Shown here: positions 8,804 through 18,780 of the stretch, in pieces
Numbering within the stretch: the stretch's first letter is position 1
How the letters are laid out: each line of letters starts with the position of its first letter
From: Corynebacterium comes
GTDB taxonomy: Bacteria; Actinomycetota; Actinomycetes; Mycobacteriales; Mycobacteriaceae
Assembly (NCBI RefSeq): GCF_009734405.1
Contig: NZ_CP046453.1
Location: 1,736,001 to 1,800,000, forward strand
DNA: 64,000 bases
Direction of reading: 5' to 3'
The notes under the pieces: generated by a model
The model's input: the letters and a program-made list of their open reading frames with translations, nothing else
Databases searched by the model: none
Told to the model about the DNA's origin: nothing
Program-made: the position numbers and the translations under genes

Positions 8804-10075
8804 ATGTCGGCGGTCATGTCGGTTGTGGAAAAGGAACTGGAGGAACTCCTCCGGCCGACCACCTTCTATGCCGTGTGCTCGCCGGAGGACCCGGTCGCGA
8901 TCCGCAATGCCCGCATCCGTCGCGCCGACCACGAGATGTGGCAGGCGATCCTCCCCGGGGAGGACACCGACCTGGCCATCGTCGTGGCCAGCCTACGCAA
9001 GTCGACCGGCCACAACGACAGCTACATCGAGGGCGCCATCCACGCCCACCGACGTCTACACGAGCTTCCACGCCTTCAACGGCTCCAGCAACGGCTGTAC
9101 CATCTCGACCTTCCACGCCTCCGGGCAATCGACAGGGTGTTGTGCAAGCTTGACGCCACGAACGATGAGCACATGGCAATAGTCGACGAGGAGATCGCGA
9201 CGTACCTCACCCCTCGCAGGGCGAACCAGAATCTCCCCTCCCCCTCCGCCATCCGCGCGAAACTCAACGCCATCATCCAGACCCTCGACACATCCGTCTC
9301 CGGCGACGACTCGCCGACGGGCCCGGACACCGACCACTACCGCCTGGGCATCGACGGAAACAGGGGTTACCTGGAGCTGGAGACCGATGCCGTCACCGCT
9401 CAGGAGATCGATCTGCACGTACGCGCCCACGCGTCGACCAGGGACATATCCCTGACCCAGGCTCTGGTCGACCTCATCCGCGGCAACGGCAGAACCAACG
9501 TCACCCTCAACGTCTACCGCGCCACCGACGTCGTGGACGCCCCCGCCTACATCCCCGGCATCGGCTGGGCACATAGCCGCGTCGCCGAAGAAATGGCCGC
9601 CAGGGCAACCTCCATCCGGGATATGGACGAGCTGTACGACAAGGTATCCACGGCATACCGGACGCCGGATGATATCCGCGCGGTCGTCATCGGGCTTGAC
9701 GGGGTCTGCGGATTCCCCAGTTGTCAGCGCCCCGGCCACCACTGCCAGATGGACCACCGGATCAACCACGAGGTCGGCGGCCCCACCACCGCATCGAACC
9801 TGGTGACCTTGTGTCAGTACCATCACAACCTGAAGACCGACGGCCGGGTGAGATACATCATCGACCCCGATACGCGGGAGATCGTCTGGCTCTTCGACAA
9901 CGGGCAGTACGTGATCGAGGAACCCGCCGGCCCGCTGTCACCTCATGCGCGCAACTGGTTACAGACCGTCGGGCAGCGGACAGAGAAGCGCCGGGCCAGG
10001 ATCAGAGCGGAATCCCAGATACGGAAAGCGACCTCAGATCCACCCAGGCGGGATGATGATCCGCCACCCTTCTAG
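8804..10075 (+). CDS. HNH endonuclease domain protein of the 13E12/DUF222 family
   Basis: This 423-aa protein has an N-terminal helical DUF222-like region (about 1-280) and a C-terminal HNH nuclease domain. The nuclease motif is intact: CGFPSC, then CQMDHRINHEVGG, NLVTLC and YHHNLK, supplying zinc cysteines and catalytic histidines. The ATG at 8804 has GGGGGA upstream at 8792-8797. The family is abundant, often multicopy, in Actinobacteria; its biological role is poorly known. It is the only plus-strand gene in the rnc-ftsY cluster. Its stop shares the bases CTAG with the acyP stop. No flanking terminal repeats or tRNA mark it as a mobile element, but its position between acyP and smc suggests insertion. 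Confidence 0.9.
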   Translation: MSAVMSVVEKELEELLRPTTFYAVCSPEDPVAIRNARIRRADHEMWQAILPGEDTDLAIVVASLRKSTGHNDSYIEGAIHAHRRLHELPRLQRLQQRLYHLDLPRLRAIDRVLCKLDATNDEHMAIVDEEIATYLTPRRANQNLPSPSAIRAKLNAIIQTLDTSVSGDDSPTGPDTDHYRLGIDGNRGYLELETDAVTAQEIDLHVRAHASTRDISLTQALVDLIRGNGRTNVTLNVYRATDVVDAPAYIPGIGWAHSRVAEEMAARATSIRDMDELYDKVSTAYRTPDDIRAVVIGLDGVCGFPSCQRPGHHCQMDHRINHEVGGPTTASNLVTLCQYHHNLKTDGRVRYIIDPDTREIVWLFDNGQYVIEEPAGPLSPHARNWLQTVGQRTEKRRARIRAESQIRKATSDPPRRDDDPPPF

Positions 10076-10332
10076 AGCGTGTCGAAACCCCGTTCACCCA
10101 CTGGCTCCGCCCATTCCTGGGTCACTTCATCGACGCTTCCCGGGCCCGACCACAGTCGACGCAGCAACTCCCCGACCGCTTCATCGGGACCTTCGGCGAT
10201 GACCTGAACGCGGCCGTCGGAAAGATTGGTGGCGGAGCCCGCCAGCCCGAGCTCGATCGCCTGGGAACGAGTCCACCAGCGGAAACCCACACCCTGGACA
10301 TGGCCGTCGATATGGGCGACAAGACGTTTCAT
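10072..10332 (-). CDS. acyP: Acylphosphatase
   Basis: Acylphosphatase hydrolyses carboxyl-phosphate bonds such as acetyl phosphate. The 86-aa protein has the family signature HVQGVGFRWW, with the phosphate-binding Arg at residue 18, and the catalytic Asn at residue 36 (SATNLSDG). Its length is normal for the family. The ATG at 10332 has AGGAG about 8 nt upstream and lies 7 bp after mutM, so it is translated from the rnc-mutM message. Its TAG stop overlaps the stop of the convergent HNH gene. M. tuberculosis has the same neighbours. Confidence 0.95.
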   Translation of the reverse strand: MKRLVAHIDGHVQGVGFRWWTRSQAIELGLAGSATNLSDGRVQVIAEGPDEAVGELLRRLWSGPGSVDEVTQEWAEPVGERGFDTL

Positions 10333-10339
10333 CGGACTC

Positions 10340-11158
10340 CTAATTGACCTGGCACACAGGGCAGTAGTGGGTCGAGCGATTCTGGAAGGCCACCCGCCGG
10401 ATCGGCGTACCGCACCGATGGCAGGGTTCACCCTCCTGACCATAGGCATGGAGAGATCGGGAGAAGTAGCCGGAGGCGCCGTTGACGTTGACGTAGAGGG
10501 CGTCGAAGCTGGTGCCGCCGGCATCGAGGGCTCGGCGCATGACGTCGGCGGCGGCGTCGAGAAGCGAGACCACGTCGCCCTGCCGCAGGCTTGAGGCCCG
10601 TCGGGTCGGAAGGACGCCGGCCTGCCAGAGTGCTTCGTCGGCGTAGATGTTGCCGATACCGCTGACCACGGTCTGGTCGAGAAGGACGGACTTGATCGGC
10701 GACTTCTTCTGCCGGACACGCCGGGCGGTGGCGACGACGTCGAAATCGGGCTCGAGGGGATCGAGGGCGATGTGCGCGACAGGCTCAGGGATGCCGTCGA
10801 TGAGCCGGGTGTGCAGCCATCGGCCGAAGGTGCGCTGGTCGACGAAGGCGAGCTCCTTGCCGCTGACCTCGGAACGGATCCGCAGGTGGCGGGACGTGCA
10901 GGTGCCGGGTTCGCCGATGAGCATCTGTCCGCTCATGCCGAGGTGGACGAAGAGGGCGGAATCGCCCAGATCGCACCACAGGTACTTGCCGCGGCGGCGG
11001 ACATCCCGGATCGTGGCGCCGACGAGCAGCGCGTCCAGGGGTGCGTCCTGACCGCGGTTGGCCCGGGGGTGCAGCACTTCCACCTGTTCGAAGACACCTC
11101 CGAGCAGATGTTCGGCCATGCCCCGGCGGACTACCTCAACTTCAGGGAGTTCCGGCAC
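10340..11158 (-). CDS. mutM: Formamidopyrimidine-DNA glycosylase MutM (Fpg)
   Basis: MutM removes oxidised purines such as 8-oxoguanine and cleaves the abasic site. The 272-aa protein starts with PELPEVE after the initiator Met, giving the catalytic Pro and Glu. The C-terminal zinc finger is intact (CHRCG, then CPVC about 16 residues later), as is the YADEALW helix-two-turn-helix segment. The start is GTG at 11158, which lies 17 bp inside the 3' end of rnc, so the two genes are likely translationally coupled. acyP follows after 7 bp. Confidence 0.97.
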   Translation of the reverse strand: MPELPEVEVVRRGMAEHLLGGVFEQVEVLHPRANRGQDAPLDALLVGATIRDVRRRGKYLWCDLGDSALFVHLGMSGQMLIGEPGTCTSRHLRIRSEVSGKELAFVDQRTFGRWLHTRLIDGIPEPVAHIALDPLEPDFDVVATARRVRQKKSPIKSVLLDQTVVSGIGNIYADEALWQAGVLPTRRASSLRQGDVVSLLDAAADVMRRALDAGGTSFDALYVNVNGASGYFSRSLHAYGQEGEPCHRCGTPIRRVAFQNRSTHYCPVCQVN

Positions 11159-11894
11159 GGGGGTTCTCCCGGAGGATCAGGAACGCCTGGCGGGCGGAGG
11201 CCTGTTCGGCGACCTTCTTGCTGGGGCCGACGCCGGTGCCCAGCTCCACGCCGTTCACCGTGACGGCGGCGGAGAAGATCAGGTCGTGGTCCGGACCGGT
11301 GGAGGTCGCCTCGTACACCGGCATGGGGTACTTCAGCTCGGCGGCACGTTCCTGCAGCGTCGTCTTCCAGTCGCGGTGGATGTTGCTTGCCGACGCCGCG
11401 TCGATCTTCTCCTCGAACAGTCGTAGGACGACATCGCGGGCGGTCTCGAAACCGTGCTGCAGGTAGATCGCCCCGAGAATCGCCTCGGTGGTGTCCGCGA
11501 GGATGGAGTCCTTGTCGCGACCTTCGGTCACGAGCTCCCCCTTGCCCAGCAGGATATGGGGGCCGAGGTTGATTTCGCGTGCGATGTCAGCGAGCCCGTA
11601 ACGGGAGACGATGGAGGCACGCATCTTCGAGATGTCGGACTCCGGCCTCGAAGAGTACTGGGAGTACAGCTTTGTCGCGACCGAAAGGCCGAGGACGGCG
11701 TCGCCGAGGAACTCGAGGCGCTCATTGTTCGGCAGGGTGCCGTTTTCGTTGGCGAAGCTGCGGTGCGTCAGGGCGAGGCGGAGGAAATCATCGCTGACGG
11801 TGACCCCGAGGGCGTCGAAAAGCCGGGTGTGGTCGACCGCCCGGAACGCGGCCTCAAGCGCCTCTTCCCCGCTGGGCCGGTGACGCTTGCGCAT
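11142..11894 (-). CDS. rnc: Ribonuclease III
   Basis: RNase III cuts double-stranded RNA in rRNA and mRNA processing. The 250-aa product has the signature [13 protein letters not shown], the second catalytic cluster [11 protein letters not shown], and a C-terminal dsRNA-binding domain (DWKTTLQE to [13 protein letters not shown]). I chose the ATG at 11894 because it overlaps the stop of the DUF177 gene as TGATG and has GGAGAAG upstream; a longer frame would begin inside that gene. The 3' end overlaps mutM by 17 bp. Confidence 0.96.
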   Translation of the reverse strand: MRKRHRPSGEEALEAAFRAVDHTRLFDALGVTVSDDFLRLALTHRSFANENGTLPNNERLEFLGDAVLGLSVATKLYSQYSSRPESDISKMRASIVSRYGLADIAREINLGPHILLGKGELVTEGRDKDSILADTTEAILGAIYLQHGFETARDVVLRLFEEKIDAASASNIHRDWKTTLQERAAELKYPMPVYEATSTGPDHDLIFSAAVTVNGVELGTGVGPSKKVAEQASARQAFLILRENPRAGTP

Positions 11895-12394
11895 CACAGG
11901 AACTTCTCCAGGTCCGACCACCGCGGGTCGGCCGGCTTGTGTTCACCGGAGACACCGTCCGGGGAGGGGGTGTCGGACTCCTCACACCCACCCTCGCAGG
12001 TCGGGTTGAAGGGCAGGGCGAGGACAGCCTCGTCGATGACGGTCTGCAGGAGGTCGATCCGGGCGTCGACGACCTTCGGAAGTTCATCCGCTCCGTCGCC
12101 CTCTTCGCCGGTGACGAAGTCCGGGGAGTCGGAGAATACCTGGGTGACGTGCAGTTCGAAATCAGGGTGGAGTTCCCCGAGACAGCGGACGCACTGTCCG
12201 GTGAGGCGGCCGCGGATGTCGGCGTTGACGAGCACTCCCCCGCCCAGTGGACTGAGGGAGGCGTCGACGGTGATCTCCTCGCCCTCGGCGAGGCCGATCA
12301 TGGCGGGCCCGATCCGCGTGGGGTTGGGGCCGGTCTGGGTACGCTGTGCGAACTCGGTGAGTCCTGCGACGTTGAACAAGAAAGGTGAAGTCAT
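11894..12394 (-). CDS. DUF177 (YceD family) protein
   Basis: This 166-aa protein belongs to the DUF177/YceD family, whose members are linked to rRNA and ribosome biogenesis in other bacteria and chloroplasts. A CVRCLGE pair lies in the middle and a second Cys pair (CEGGC) near the C-terminus; together they could bind zinc. In many bacteria the gene precedes rpmF, but here rnc follows directly with a one-base stop/start overlap. It starts 12 bp after the SepIVA-like gene. The order SepIVA-like, DUF177, rnc, mutM matches Rv2927c-Rv2924c of M. tuberculosis. Confidence 0.88.
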   Translation of the reverse strand: MTSPFLFNVAGLTEFAQRTQTGPNPTRIGPAMIGLAEGEEITVDASLSPLGGGVLVNADIRGRLTGQCVRCLGELHPDFELHVTQVFSDSPDFVTGEEGDGADELPKVVDARIDLLQTVIDEAVLALPFNPTCEGGCEESDTPSPDGVSGEHKPADPRWSDLEKFL

Positions 12395-12406
12395 AACTTG
12401 TTGAGC

Positions 12407-13111
12407 TTACTCACTTCGGCGCCGGGATACACCTGCGCCTCGACGCAGGGCCTGCCGGTCACGGGTGACGGTATGAAGCACGCCGCTCAGGGACTCCTCG
12501 AAATCGGCCAGTTTGGCCTCGACGAACTCGTCACACTCGGTCCGCAGACGCTCGGAATCGGCGTGGGCGGCATCGACGATCCGGCGGGCCTCATCGTTCG
12601 CGCGGCGCACGATCTCTGCATCTGAGACCAGTCGTTTCTGCTCCGCCATTCCCTCGTCGACGCTGCGGCGGTAGGAGTCGTTTCCGTCGGCGATGAGGCG
12701 GTCGGCCTCCGCCTGCGCGCGGTTGACGGTGTCCTCCGCTTCCCGACGCGCCGAGGTCACCATGTGGTCAGCGTCGTCCTCGGCCTTCGCGATCATGGCC
12801 GTTGCGTGATGCTGGGCGTCACCGACGATGCTGTCGGCCTCCTCCTGCGCACGACCGACGATGTCGGACGCCTGGACCTCCGCATCGGCGACCATGCCCC
12901 GTGCGCGCTCCTCGGCGCCGCGCAGGATCTCCTCCTGCTTGTCCAGGACGTCCTGGGCGTCGTCGATCTCGACGGGCAGGGCGTTCCGCAGATCGTCGAG
13001 AAGCGCGAGCATGGGGTTGCGCGGCACCATGCAGTTGGCGGTCATGGGCACGCCGTAAGCCTGCTCCAGGGTCTGGTTGAGTTCGTCGAGGGCCTCAAAT
13101 ACGCGGTACAT
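12407..13111 (-). CDS. sepIVA: SepIVA/DivIVA-like coiled-coil septal protein
   Basis: The 234-aa protein begins MYRVFEALDELNQ, then has a PRNPMLALLDDLR motif and a long charged coiled coil (about residues 55-215) rich in Ala, Glu, Asp and Arg. This fits the DivIVA-like family of mycobacterial SepIVA (Rv2927c), which acts at the division septum, and the gene order is the same. I chose the ATG at 13111 because the frame upstream lies antisense in gdhA. It ends in a basic RRRS tail. It heads the run toward rnc and lies 19 bp after gdhA on the same strand. The septal role is inferred from homology and synteny. Confidence 0.82.
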   Translation of the reverse strand: MYRVFEALDELNQTLEQAYGVPMTANCMVPRNPMLALLDDLRNALPVEIDDAQDVLDKQEEILRGAEERARGMVADAEVQASDIVGRAQEEADSIVGDAQHHATAMIAKAEDDADHMVTSARREAEDTVNRAQAEADRLIADGNDSYRRSVDEGMAEQKRLVSDAEIVRRANDEARRIVDAAHADSERLRTECDEFVEAKLADFEESLSGVLHTVTRDRQALRRGAGVSRRRSE

Positions 13112-13130
13112 GCCGCCAATCGTAGACGAC

Positions 13131-14522
<1,392 letters not shown>

Positions 14523-14601
14523 CTAACGGTTAACAGTTTTCACGTGCGACGCTGCCCACGCAAGTTTCCGGCGCGTTGAATGCGTCACTCACCCTACCCC
14601 C

Positions 14602-14607
14602 TAGACT
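14602..14607 (+). promoter_or_regulatory. -10 element of glycerate kinase gene (leaderless)
   Basis: TAGACT fits TANNNT and lies 8 nt before the ATG at 14616, with no Shine-Dalgarno in between. This indicates a leaderless transcript. The rest of the 14475-14601 gap holds the divergent gdhA leader; no other gene is visible. Confidence 0.6.
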
Positions 14608-14615
14608 GATGCGCC

Positions 14616-15704
14616 ATGGTCAACATCATCATCGCACCGGACTCATTCAAGGGCACCGCCACCGCCGAACAGGCCGCCCGTCTCCTCGGGGAGGGGGTCC
14701 GCTCGATCATCCGGGACGCCCGGATCACCCTCGCCCCCATGGCCGACGGGGGTGAGGGAACCGCCGCGACCTTCTCCGGCGAGACGATCACCCTGCCCAC
14801 CACCGACGCCGCGGGCCGCCTGACGGAGGCCTCCTACGTCCTCGACGGGGCCACCGCGTACATCGACATCGCCGCCGCCTCCGGTCTGCCCGCCGTGGCC
14901 GACACCCCGGTGCCTCTGACGGGCGACACCTACGGCACCGGCGTGCTCATCGCCGACGCCCAGACCCGTGGCGCCACCCGGATCGTCCTCTGTCTCGGCG
15001 GTTCGGCGACCTCCGACGCCGGCACGGGCATCCTCGTCGCGCTCGGCGCCACCCCGATGAACCGGTCCGGGTACTCCCTGCCCAAGGGCGGCGGATCGCT
15101 CGGCGACCTGGCGAGCATCGACACCGCCCAGCTCAACATCCCCGCGGCCGCCGTCGAATGGGTGCTGCTGACCGACGTCAACGCCACCGTCCCCGAGGCG
15201 GCGACCGTCTACGCCCCGCAGAAGGGCGCTTCCGCGGAGGACGTCCAGCTTCTTGAGGCCGCCCTCACCCACGCCGCCGAGACCCTCGGCGTCGATCCCC
15301 TCACCCCCGGGTTCGGGGCCGCGGGTGCGGTGCCGGTGTCCATCCATTGGCTGTCGACCATGCTGCACGGAACCGACTCACACATTCACGTCCTGCCCGG
15401 CGCGCCGCTGGTCGCGGACGCGCTGGGGCTCACCGAGGCGATCCCGGGGGCGGACCTGGTCATCACCGGCGAGGGCGCGTTCGACGCTCAATCGCTGACC
15501 GGCAAGGTCGTCGGCACCATCGCTGACCTCGTCGAGGGCAGCGACGCCACCCTGGCGATCGCGGCCGGGCGTATCGACGTCGATCCGGGCGAGGACGTCA
15601 TCACGGTCGAGATGGGGGCGCCGGAGGACGTCGAGAAGCAGCTCTTCGCGGCGGGCGCGGAAATAGCGGCCGTCTACCTGCGGATCTCCACGGCCCAGGG
15701 GTAG
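14616..15704 (+). CDS. glxK: Glycerate kinase (type 1, GarK/GlxK family)
   Basis: The enzyme phosphorylates glycerate with ATP, feeding glyoxylate or serine breakdown into glycolysis. The N-terminal APDSFKGT motif, the LAPMADGGEGT loop, the GGSATSDAGTG loop and the GEGAFDAQSLTGK segment are all typical of the family. At 362 aa it is slightly shorter than the usual 370-380. It is transcribed alone from a leaderless promoter, divergent to gdhA. Its last 31 bp overlap the convergent small gene at 15674-16054. Confidence 0.95.
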   Translation: MVNIIIAPDSFKGTATAEQAARLLGEGVRSIIRDARITLAPMADGGEGTAATFSGETITLPTTDAAGRLTEASYVLDGATAYIDIAAASGLPAVADTPVPLTGDTYGTGVLIADAQTRGATRIVLCLGGSATSDAGTGILVALGATPMNRSGYSLPKGGGSLGDLASIDTAQLNIPAAAVEWVLLTDVNATVPEAATVYAPQKGASAEDVQLLEAALTHAAETLGVDPLTPGFGAAGAVPVSIHWLSTMLHGTDSHIHVLPGAPLVADALGLTEAIPGADLVITGEGAFDAQSLTGKVVGTIADLVEGSDATLAIAAGRIDVDPGEDVITVEMGAPEDVEKQLFAAGAEIAAVYLRISTAQG

Positions 15705-16054
15705 ATCGCGTCCACCTCGTGGTCCTGCTCCATCTCCAGCGCGACGGCATTGGTGGGCAGCTGGGCCTGCGGGGTGAGGAAGCGTGACAGGACCATCGCC
15801 AGCTGGTTGATGGAACCGGTGGCGCCTTCCACAGCGATGAGGTAGCGGTGGATACGGGCGTCATACAGGTCGTCGCGGTCCTCCCGGAGTCCCTCCTCGA
15901 TACCCTCATGGAGCTTCGGGGCGTGGTCGTGGGTGACGGAACCGCCGGTGAGTTTCCCGGCGTGGATGAGCTTCCCGATGGCCCCCTCGAACACCCCCTG
16001 CAGCTGGAGTGCGGGAGCGTCGGGGACGAGGACATCAAACTGGATTGCAGGCAT
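15674..16054 (-). CDS. Hypothetical protein (126 aa)
   Basis: I do not recognise this protein. It starts MPAIQFDVLVPD and is predicted cytoplasmic, with no signal peptide or membrane helix. It contains several His and Asp/Glu residues (THDHAPKLHEG, DHEVDAIYPWAVE). Support for its reality: the -10-like TAGGCT lies 6 nt before the ATG, and the codon use is GC3-rich in this frame. It diverges from the DUF4921 gene across only 29 bp and overlaps the 3' end of glycerate kinase by 31 bp. Confidence 0.72.
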   Translation of the reverse strand: MPAIQFDVLVPDAPALQLQGVFEGAIGKLIHAGKLTGGSVTHDHAPKLHEGIEEGLREDRDDLYDARIHRYLIAVEGATGSINQLAMVLSRFLTPQAQLPTNAVALEMEQDHEVDAIYPWAVEIRR

Positions 16055-16083
16055 GAGGAAAGCCTAGCCATAAACTGGTGGGT
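16055..16083. promoter_or_regulatory. 29-bp divergent leaderless promoter pair
   Basis: The gap between two divergent ATG codons holds TAGGCT on the minus strand (16061-16066), 6 nt from its ATG, and TAAACT on the plus strand (16071-16076), 7 nt from its ATG at 16084. The two -10 elements are 4 bp apart, so the polymerases should exclude each other. Confidence 0.55.
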
Positions 16084-17409
16084 ATGAGCCTTCCCGCCAA
16101 CGCCCACCGCGACCCGATCACCATCATGGCCGACGGCACGATCAAGCAGGTCAACCCGTTCTCCGGAACGGAGGTGTGGACCGTCCCGGGCCGCGGCAAC
16201 CGTCCCCTGTCCAAGCCTGCCGTCGACCCGGCGCCGCTCGGGCCCCACGATCGGGAGCACCGCTGTGCGTTCTGCGTGGGAAGTCCGCTGGCCACGCCGC
16301 CGGAGAAATCCCGCATGATCCACGACGGCGAAGAATGGTCGATTCTGCGTGGTCTTCTCCCCCACCAGCTGGCGGAGACCCGGGCGGAGTTCCGTCGTGT
16401 GCCCAACCTCTTCGAGATCATCTCCTACGACTACTGGGCGAAGAACTACGGCTACCGGATGGACCCCGAGACCGCCGGGCGCATGGCGACCTACCTGGCC
16501 GACCCGGAGGGGCGGAAACATGTCCTGGACATCGTCCATACCCGCCTGACTGCCGCCGGAAAGAACGCTGACCTGCGGGAGGATGAACTCCTGGAGCACG
16601 CGCCCGCCTATTTCGGTGGGGGGCACGATGTGATCATCAGCCGTCGGCACTTCACCGACGACGCCACCCACACCAATCAGCTCGCCTCCTCCGGCACGCT
16701 CACCCCGGACGAGCACTACGCCTTCACCGCGTTCACCATCGACGCCATCGAGGATCTCTACCGGCGCAACCGCTACGCCCCCTATGTCGCGACCTTCCAG
16801 AACTGGCTGGCCCCGGCCGGTGCCTCCTTCGAGCACCTGCACAAGCAGCTGGTGGCCATCGACGCCCGCTCCGTCCAGGCCGAGATGGAGATCTCCCGGC
16901 TGCGTGTGAACCCCAACATGTACAACGAGTGGGGCGTGGACTACGCGGGGTACCGCAACCTCATCATCGCGGAGAACGAGTACGCGGTGGTCCACGCCGG
17001 CTTCGGGCACCGCTACCCCACCCTGACCATCTACTCCCGTTCGGCCACCCCCGAGCCCTGGCATCAGACTGAGGAGGAGGTGCGTGGCATGAGCGACCTC
17101 GTCCACGCCTGCCATGCCGCCACAGGCCCGGACGTGCCGCTCAACGAGGAATGGCACCACCGCCCGGTCGACCTTGACCTGCCCATGCCGTGGCGGGTGA
17201 ACATCAAGTGGCGGGTGTCCACGCTCGCGGGTTTCGAGGGTGGCACGAAGATCTTCGTCAATACCCTGTCCCCGGACAACATCCGCGACCGCGTCGTCTC
17301 CGCCATGTACCGCCTCCGCGACGAGGGCCGGATCGCCCAGGACATCCGCATCGCCACCGAGTGCAGTGCACGCCGGAACACTCTCCTGTACAACCCGCTG
17401 CTGCAGTAA
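16084..17409 (+). CDS. DUF4921 family, GalT/HIT-like protein
   Basis: The 441-aa protein resembles the DUF4921 family, related to galactose-1-phosphate uridylyltransferase-type HIT enzymes. Visible features: a CAFCVG cysteine pair near residue 60, an HFTDDATH segment, and FEHLHKQLV near residue 255, similar to the HxH active site of GalT. The substrate is unknown. The ATG at 16084 is 7 nt after the -10 TAAACT; a GTG six bases earlier is an alternative. The M20 amidohydrolase gene follows after 13 bp, so the two are probably co-transcribed. Confidence 0.8.
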   Translation: MSLPANAHRDPITIMADGTIKQVNPFSGTEVWTVPGRGNRPLSKPAVDPAPLGPHDREHRCAFCVGSPLATPPEKSRMIHDGEEWSILRGLLPHQLAETRAEFRRVPNLFEIISYDYWAKNYGYRMDPETAGRMATYLADPEGRKHVLDIVHTRLTAAGKNADLREDELLEHAPAYFGGGHDVIISRRHFTDDATHTNQLASSGTLTPDEHYAFTAFTIDAIEDLYRRNRYAPYVATFQNWLAPAGASFEHLHKQLVAIDARSVQAEMEISRLRVNPNMYNEWGVDYAGYRNLIIAENEYAVVHAGFGHRYPTLTIYSRSATPEPWHQTEEEVRGMSDLVHACHAATGPDVPLNEEWHHRPVDLDLPMPWRVNIKWRVSTLAGFEGGTKIFVNTLSPDNIRDRVVSAMYRLRDEGRIAQDIRIATECSARRNTLLYNPLLQ

Positions 17410-17422
17410 CGTGGCAGGCGAC

Positions 17423-18676
17423 ATGACAGACATCGCCCGCTTCCTCGCCCACCACACCGCCGATCTGACCTGGCAGCGCTCCTTCTACGAGGACCTGCAC
17501 GAACGCCCCGAACTGTCCGGCCACGAGCACGAGACGTCCGGGAAGATCGTGCAGAAGCTGGCGGACTTCGACTGCGAGGTCATCTCCCATATCGGGGGCT
17601 ACGGCATCGTCGCCGTCTTCCGCAACGGGGAAGGCCCCACCGCCCTCTTCCGCGCCGACATCGACGCCCTGCCCGTCCGGGAGGAGACCGGGGTGCCGTT
17701 CGCCTCCACGCGGGTGCGCCCGGGCCACGACGGCGCCCAGACCGGCGTCATGCACGCCTGCGGCCACGACATGCACACCACGGCGCTGCTCGGGGCGTGC
17801 GCCATCCTCGACGCCGACCGTGACGCCTGGTCAGGCACCTTCCTCGCGCTGTTCCAGCCCGCCGAGGAGAACGCCACCGGCGCCAACGCCATGGTCTCCG
17901 ACGGCCTGCTCACCCGCATCCCCCGCCCCGACGTCTGTCTGGGTCAGCACATCATGCCCGGTCGGGCCGGGGAGGTGCAGACCATGCCCGGCGCGCAGTT
18001 CGCGGCCTGCGACTCCATCCGCATCATCATCCCCGGCCGCAGCGCCCACGGTTCGATGCCCCACAACTCCATCGATCCGACGTACACCGCCGCCATGATC
18101 GTCATCCGGCTGCAGGGCATCGTCGGCCGGGAGGTAAACCCCAACGACTTCGCCGTGGTGTCCGTGGGCACCCTCCGCGCGGGTTCGACCAACAACATCA
18201 TCCCCGGTTCCGCCGAGCTGGTGCTCAACTGCCGTTTCTACGAGGAGACGGTGCAGCGTCGCGTCTATGCCGCCATCAGGCGCGTCGTCGAGGCGGAGTG
18301 CATGGCTTCCGGGATCGAGGAGCAGCCCACCTTCGAGTTCTTCGGCCACGGGGAGCTCATCGACAACGACCCGGCGGTGTTCGGGAGGGTCCGTCCCGTC
18401 TTCGACTCCGTCTTCGGCCCGCAGTCGGTCGACGCGCTGCGCACGACCGTCTCGGAGGACTTCGCCAACATTCCGCGGGCCTTCGGTGTGCCCTACCTCT
18501 ACTGGGTCGTCGGCTGCACCCCGCAGGACCTGTGGGACCGGGCGGTCGCGGAGAATCGGGTGAAGGAGGATGTTCCGGTCAACCACATGAACACCTTCCT
18601 CCCCGAATTCGGCCCCACCGCCGACGCCACCACCCGGGCGGCGACTGCGGCGGTGCTCACCTACCTTTCCCGATGA
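17423..18676 (+). CDS. M20 family amidohydrolase / peptidase
   Basis: This 417-aa metalloprotein belongs to the M20D amidohydrolase group (hippurate hydrolase and N-acyl-amino-acid hydrolase type). Conserved elements: RADIDALPV, HACGHDMHT (metal ligands), PAEENATGANAM with the general-base Glu, and SEDFANIP near the C-terminus. There is no signal peptide, so it is cytoplasmic. The substrate cannot be told from sequence. The ATG at 17423 was chosen; an in-frame GTG at 17411 would add four residues. It follows the DUF4921 gene closely. A 104-bp gap with its own promoter separates it from glgP. Confidence 0.93.
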   Translation: MTDIARFLAHHTADLTWQRSFYEDLHERPELSGHEHETSGKIVQKLADFDCEVISHIGGYGIVAVFRNGEGPTALFRADIDALPVREETGVPFASTRVRPGHDGAQTGVMHACGHDMHTTALLGACAILDADRDAWSGTFLALFQPAEENATGANAMVSDGLLTRIPRPDVCLGQHIMPGRAGEVQTMPGAQFAACDSIRIIIPGRSAHGSMPHNSIDPTYTAAMIVIRLQGIVGREVNPNDFAVVSVGTLRAGSTNNIIPGSAELVLNCRFYEETVQRRVYAAIRRVVEAECMASGIEEQPTFEFFGHGELIDNDPAVFGRVRPVFDSVFGPQSVDALRTTVSEDFANIPRAFGVPYLYWVVGCTPQDLWDRAVAENRVKEDVPVNHMNTFLPEFGPTADATTRAATAAVLTYLSR

Positions 18677-18780
18677 GGCGCGGATCGGTGGTTGCCCCTA
18701 TATGCTGGAATCTTGGGCCCACCGCTACGTGGGTCCGCTTTGCCGCGAGTGAAGACACCACCACCCCAGGAGCGATCCAC

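Noticed and set aside
8741..10075. The HNH gene as a transposon or intein element
   Set aside because: No terminal inverted repeats, target duplication or transposase were found. The short ggtttcgaa repeats are both on the same side of the gene.
10072..10719. A longer acyP starting inside mutM
   Set aside because: The extension is out of frame with mutM, whose zinc-finger C-terminus is intact. The ATG at 10332 has a good ribosome site and gives normal acylphosphatase length.
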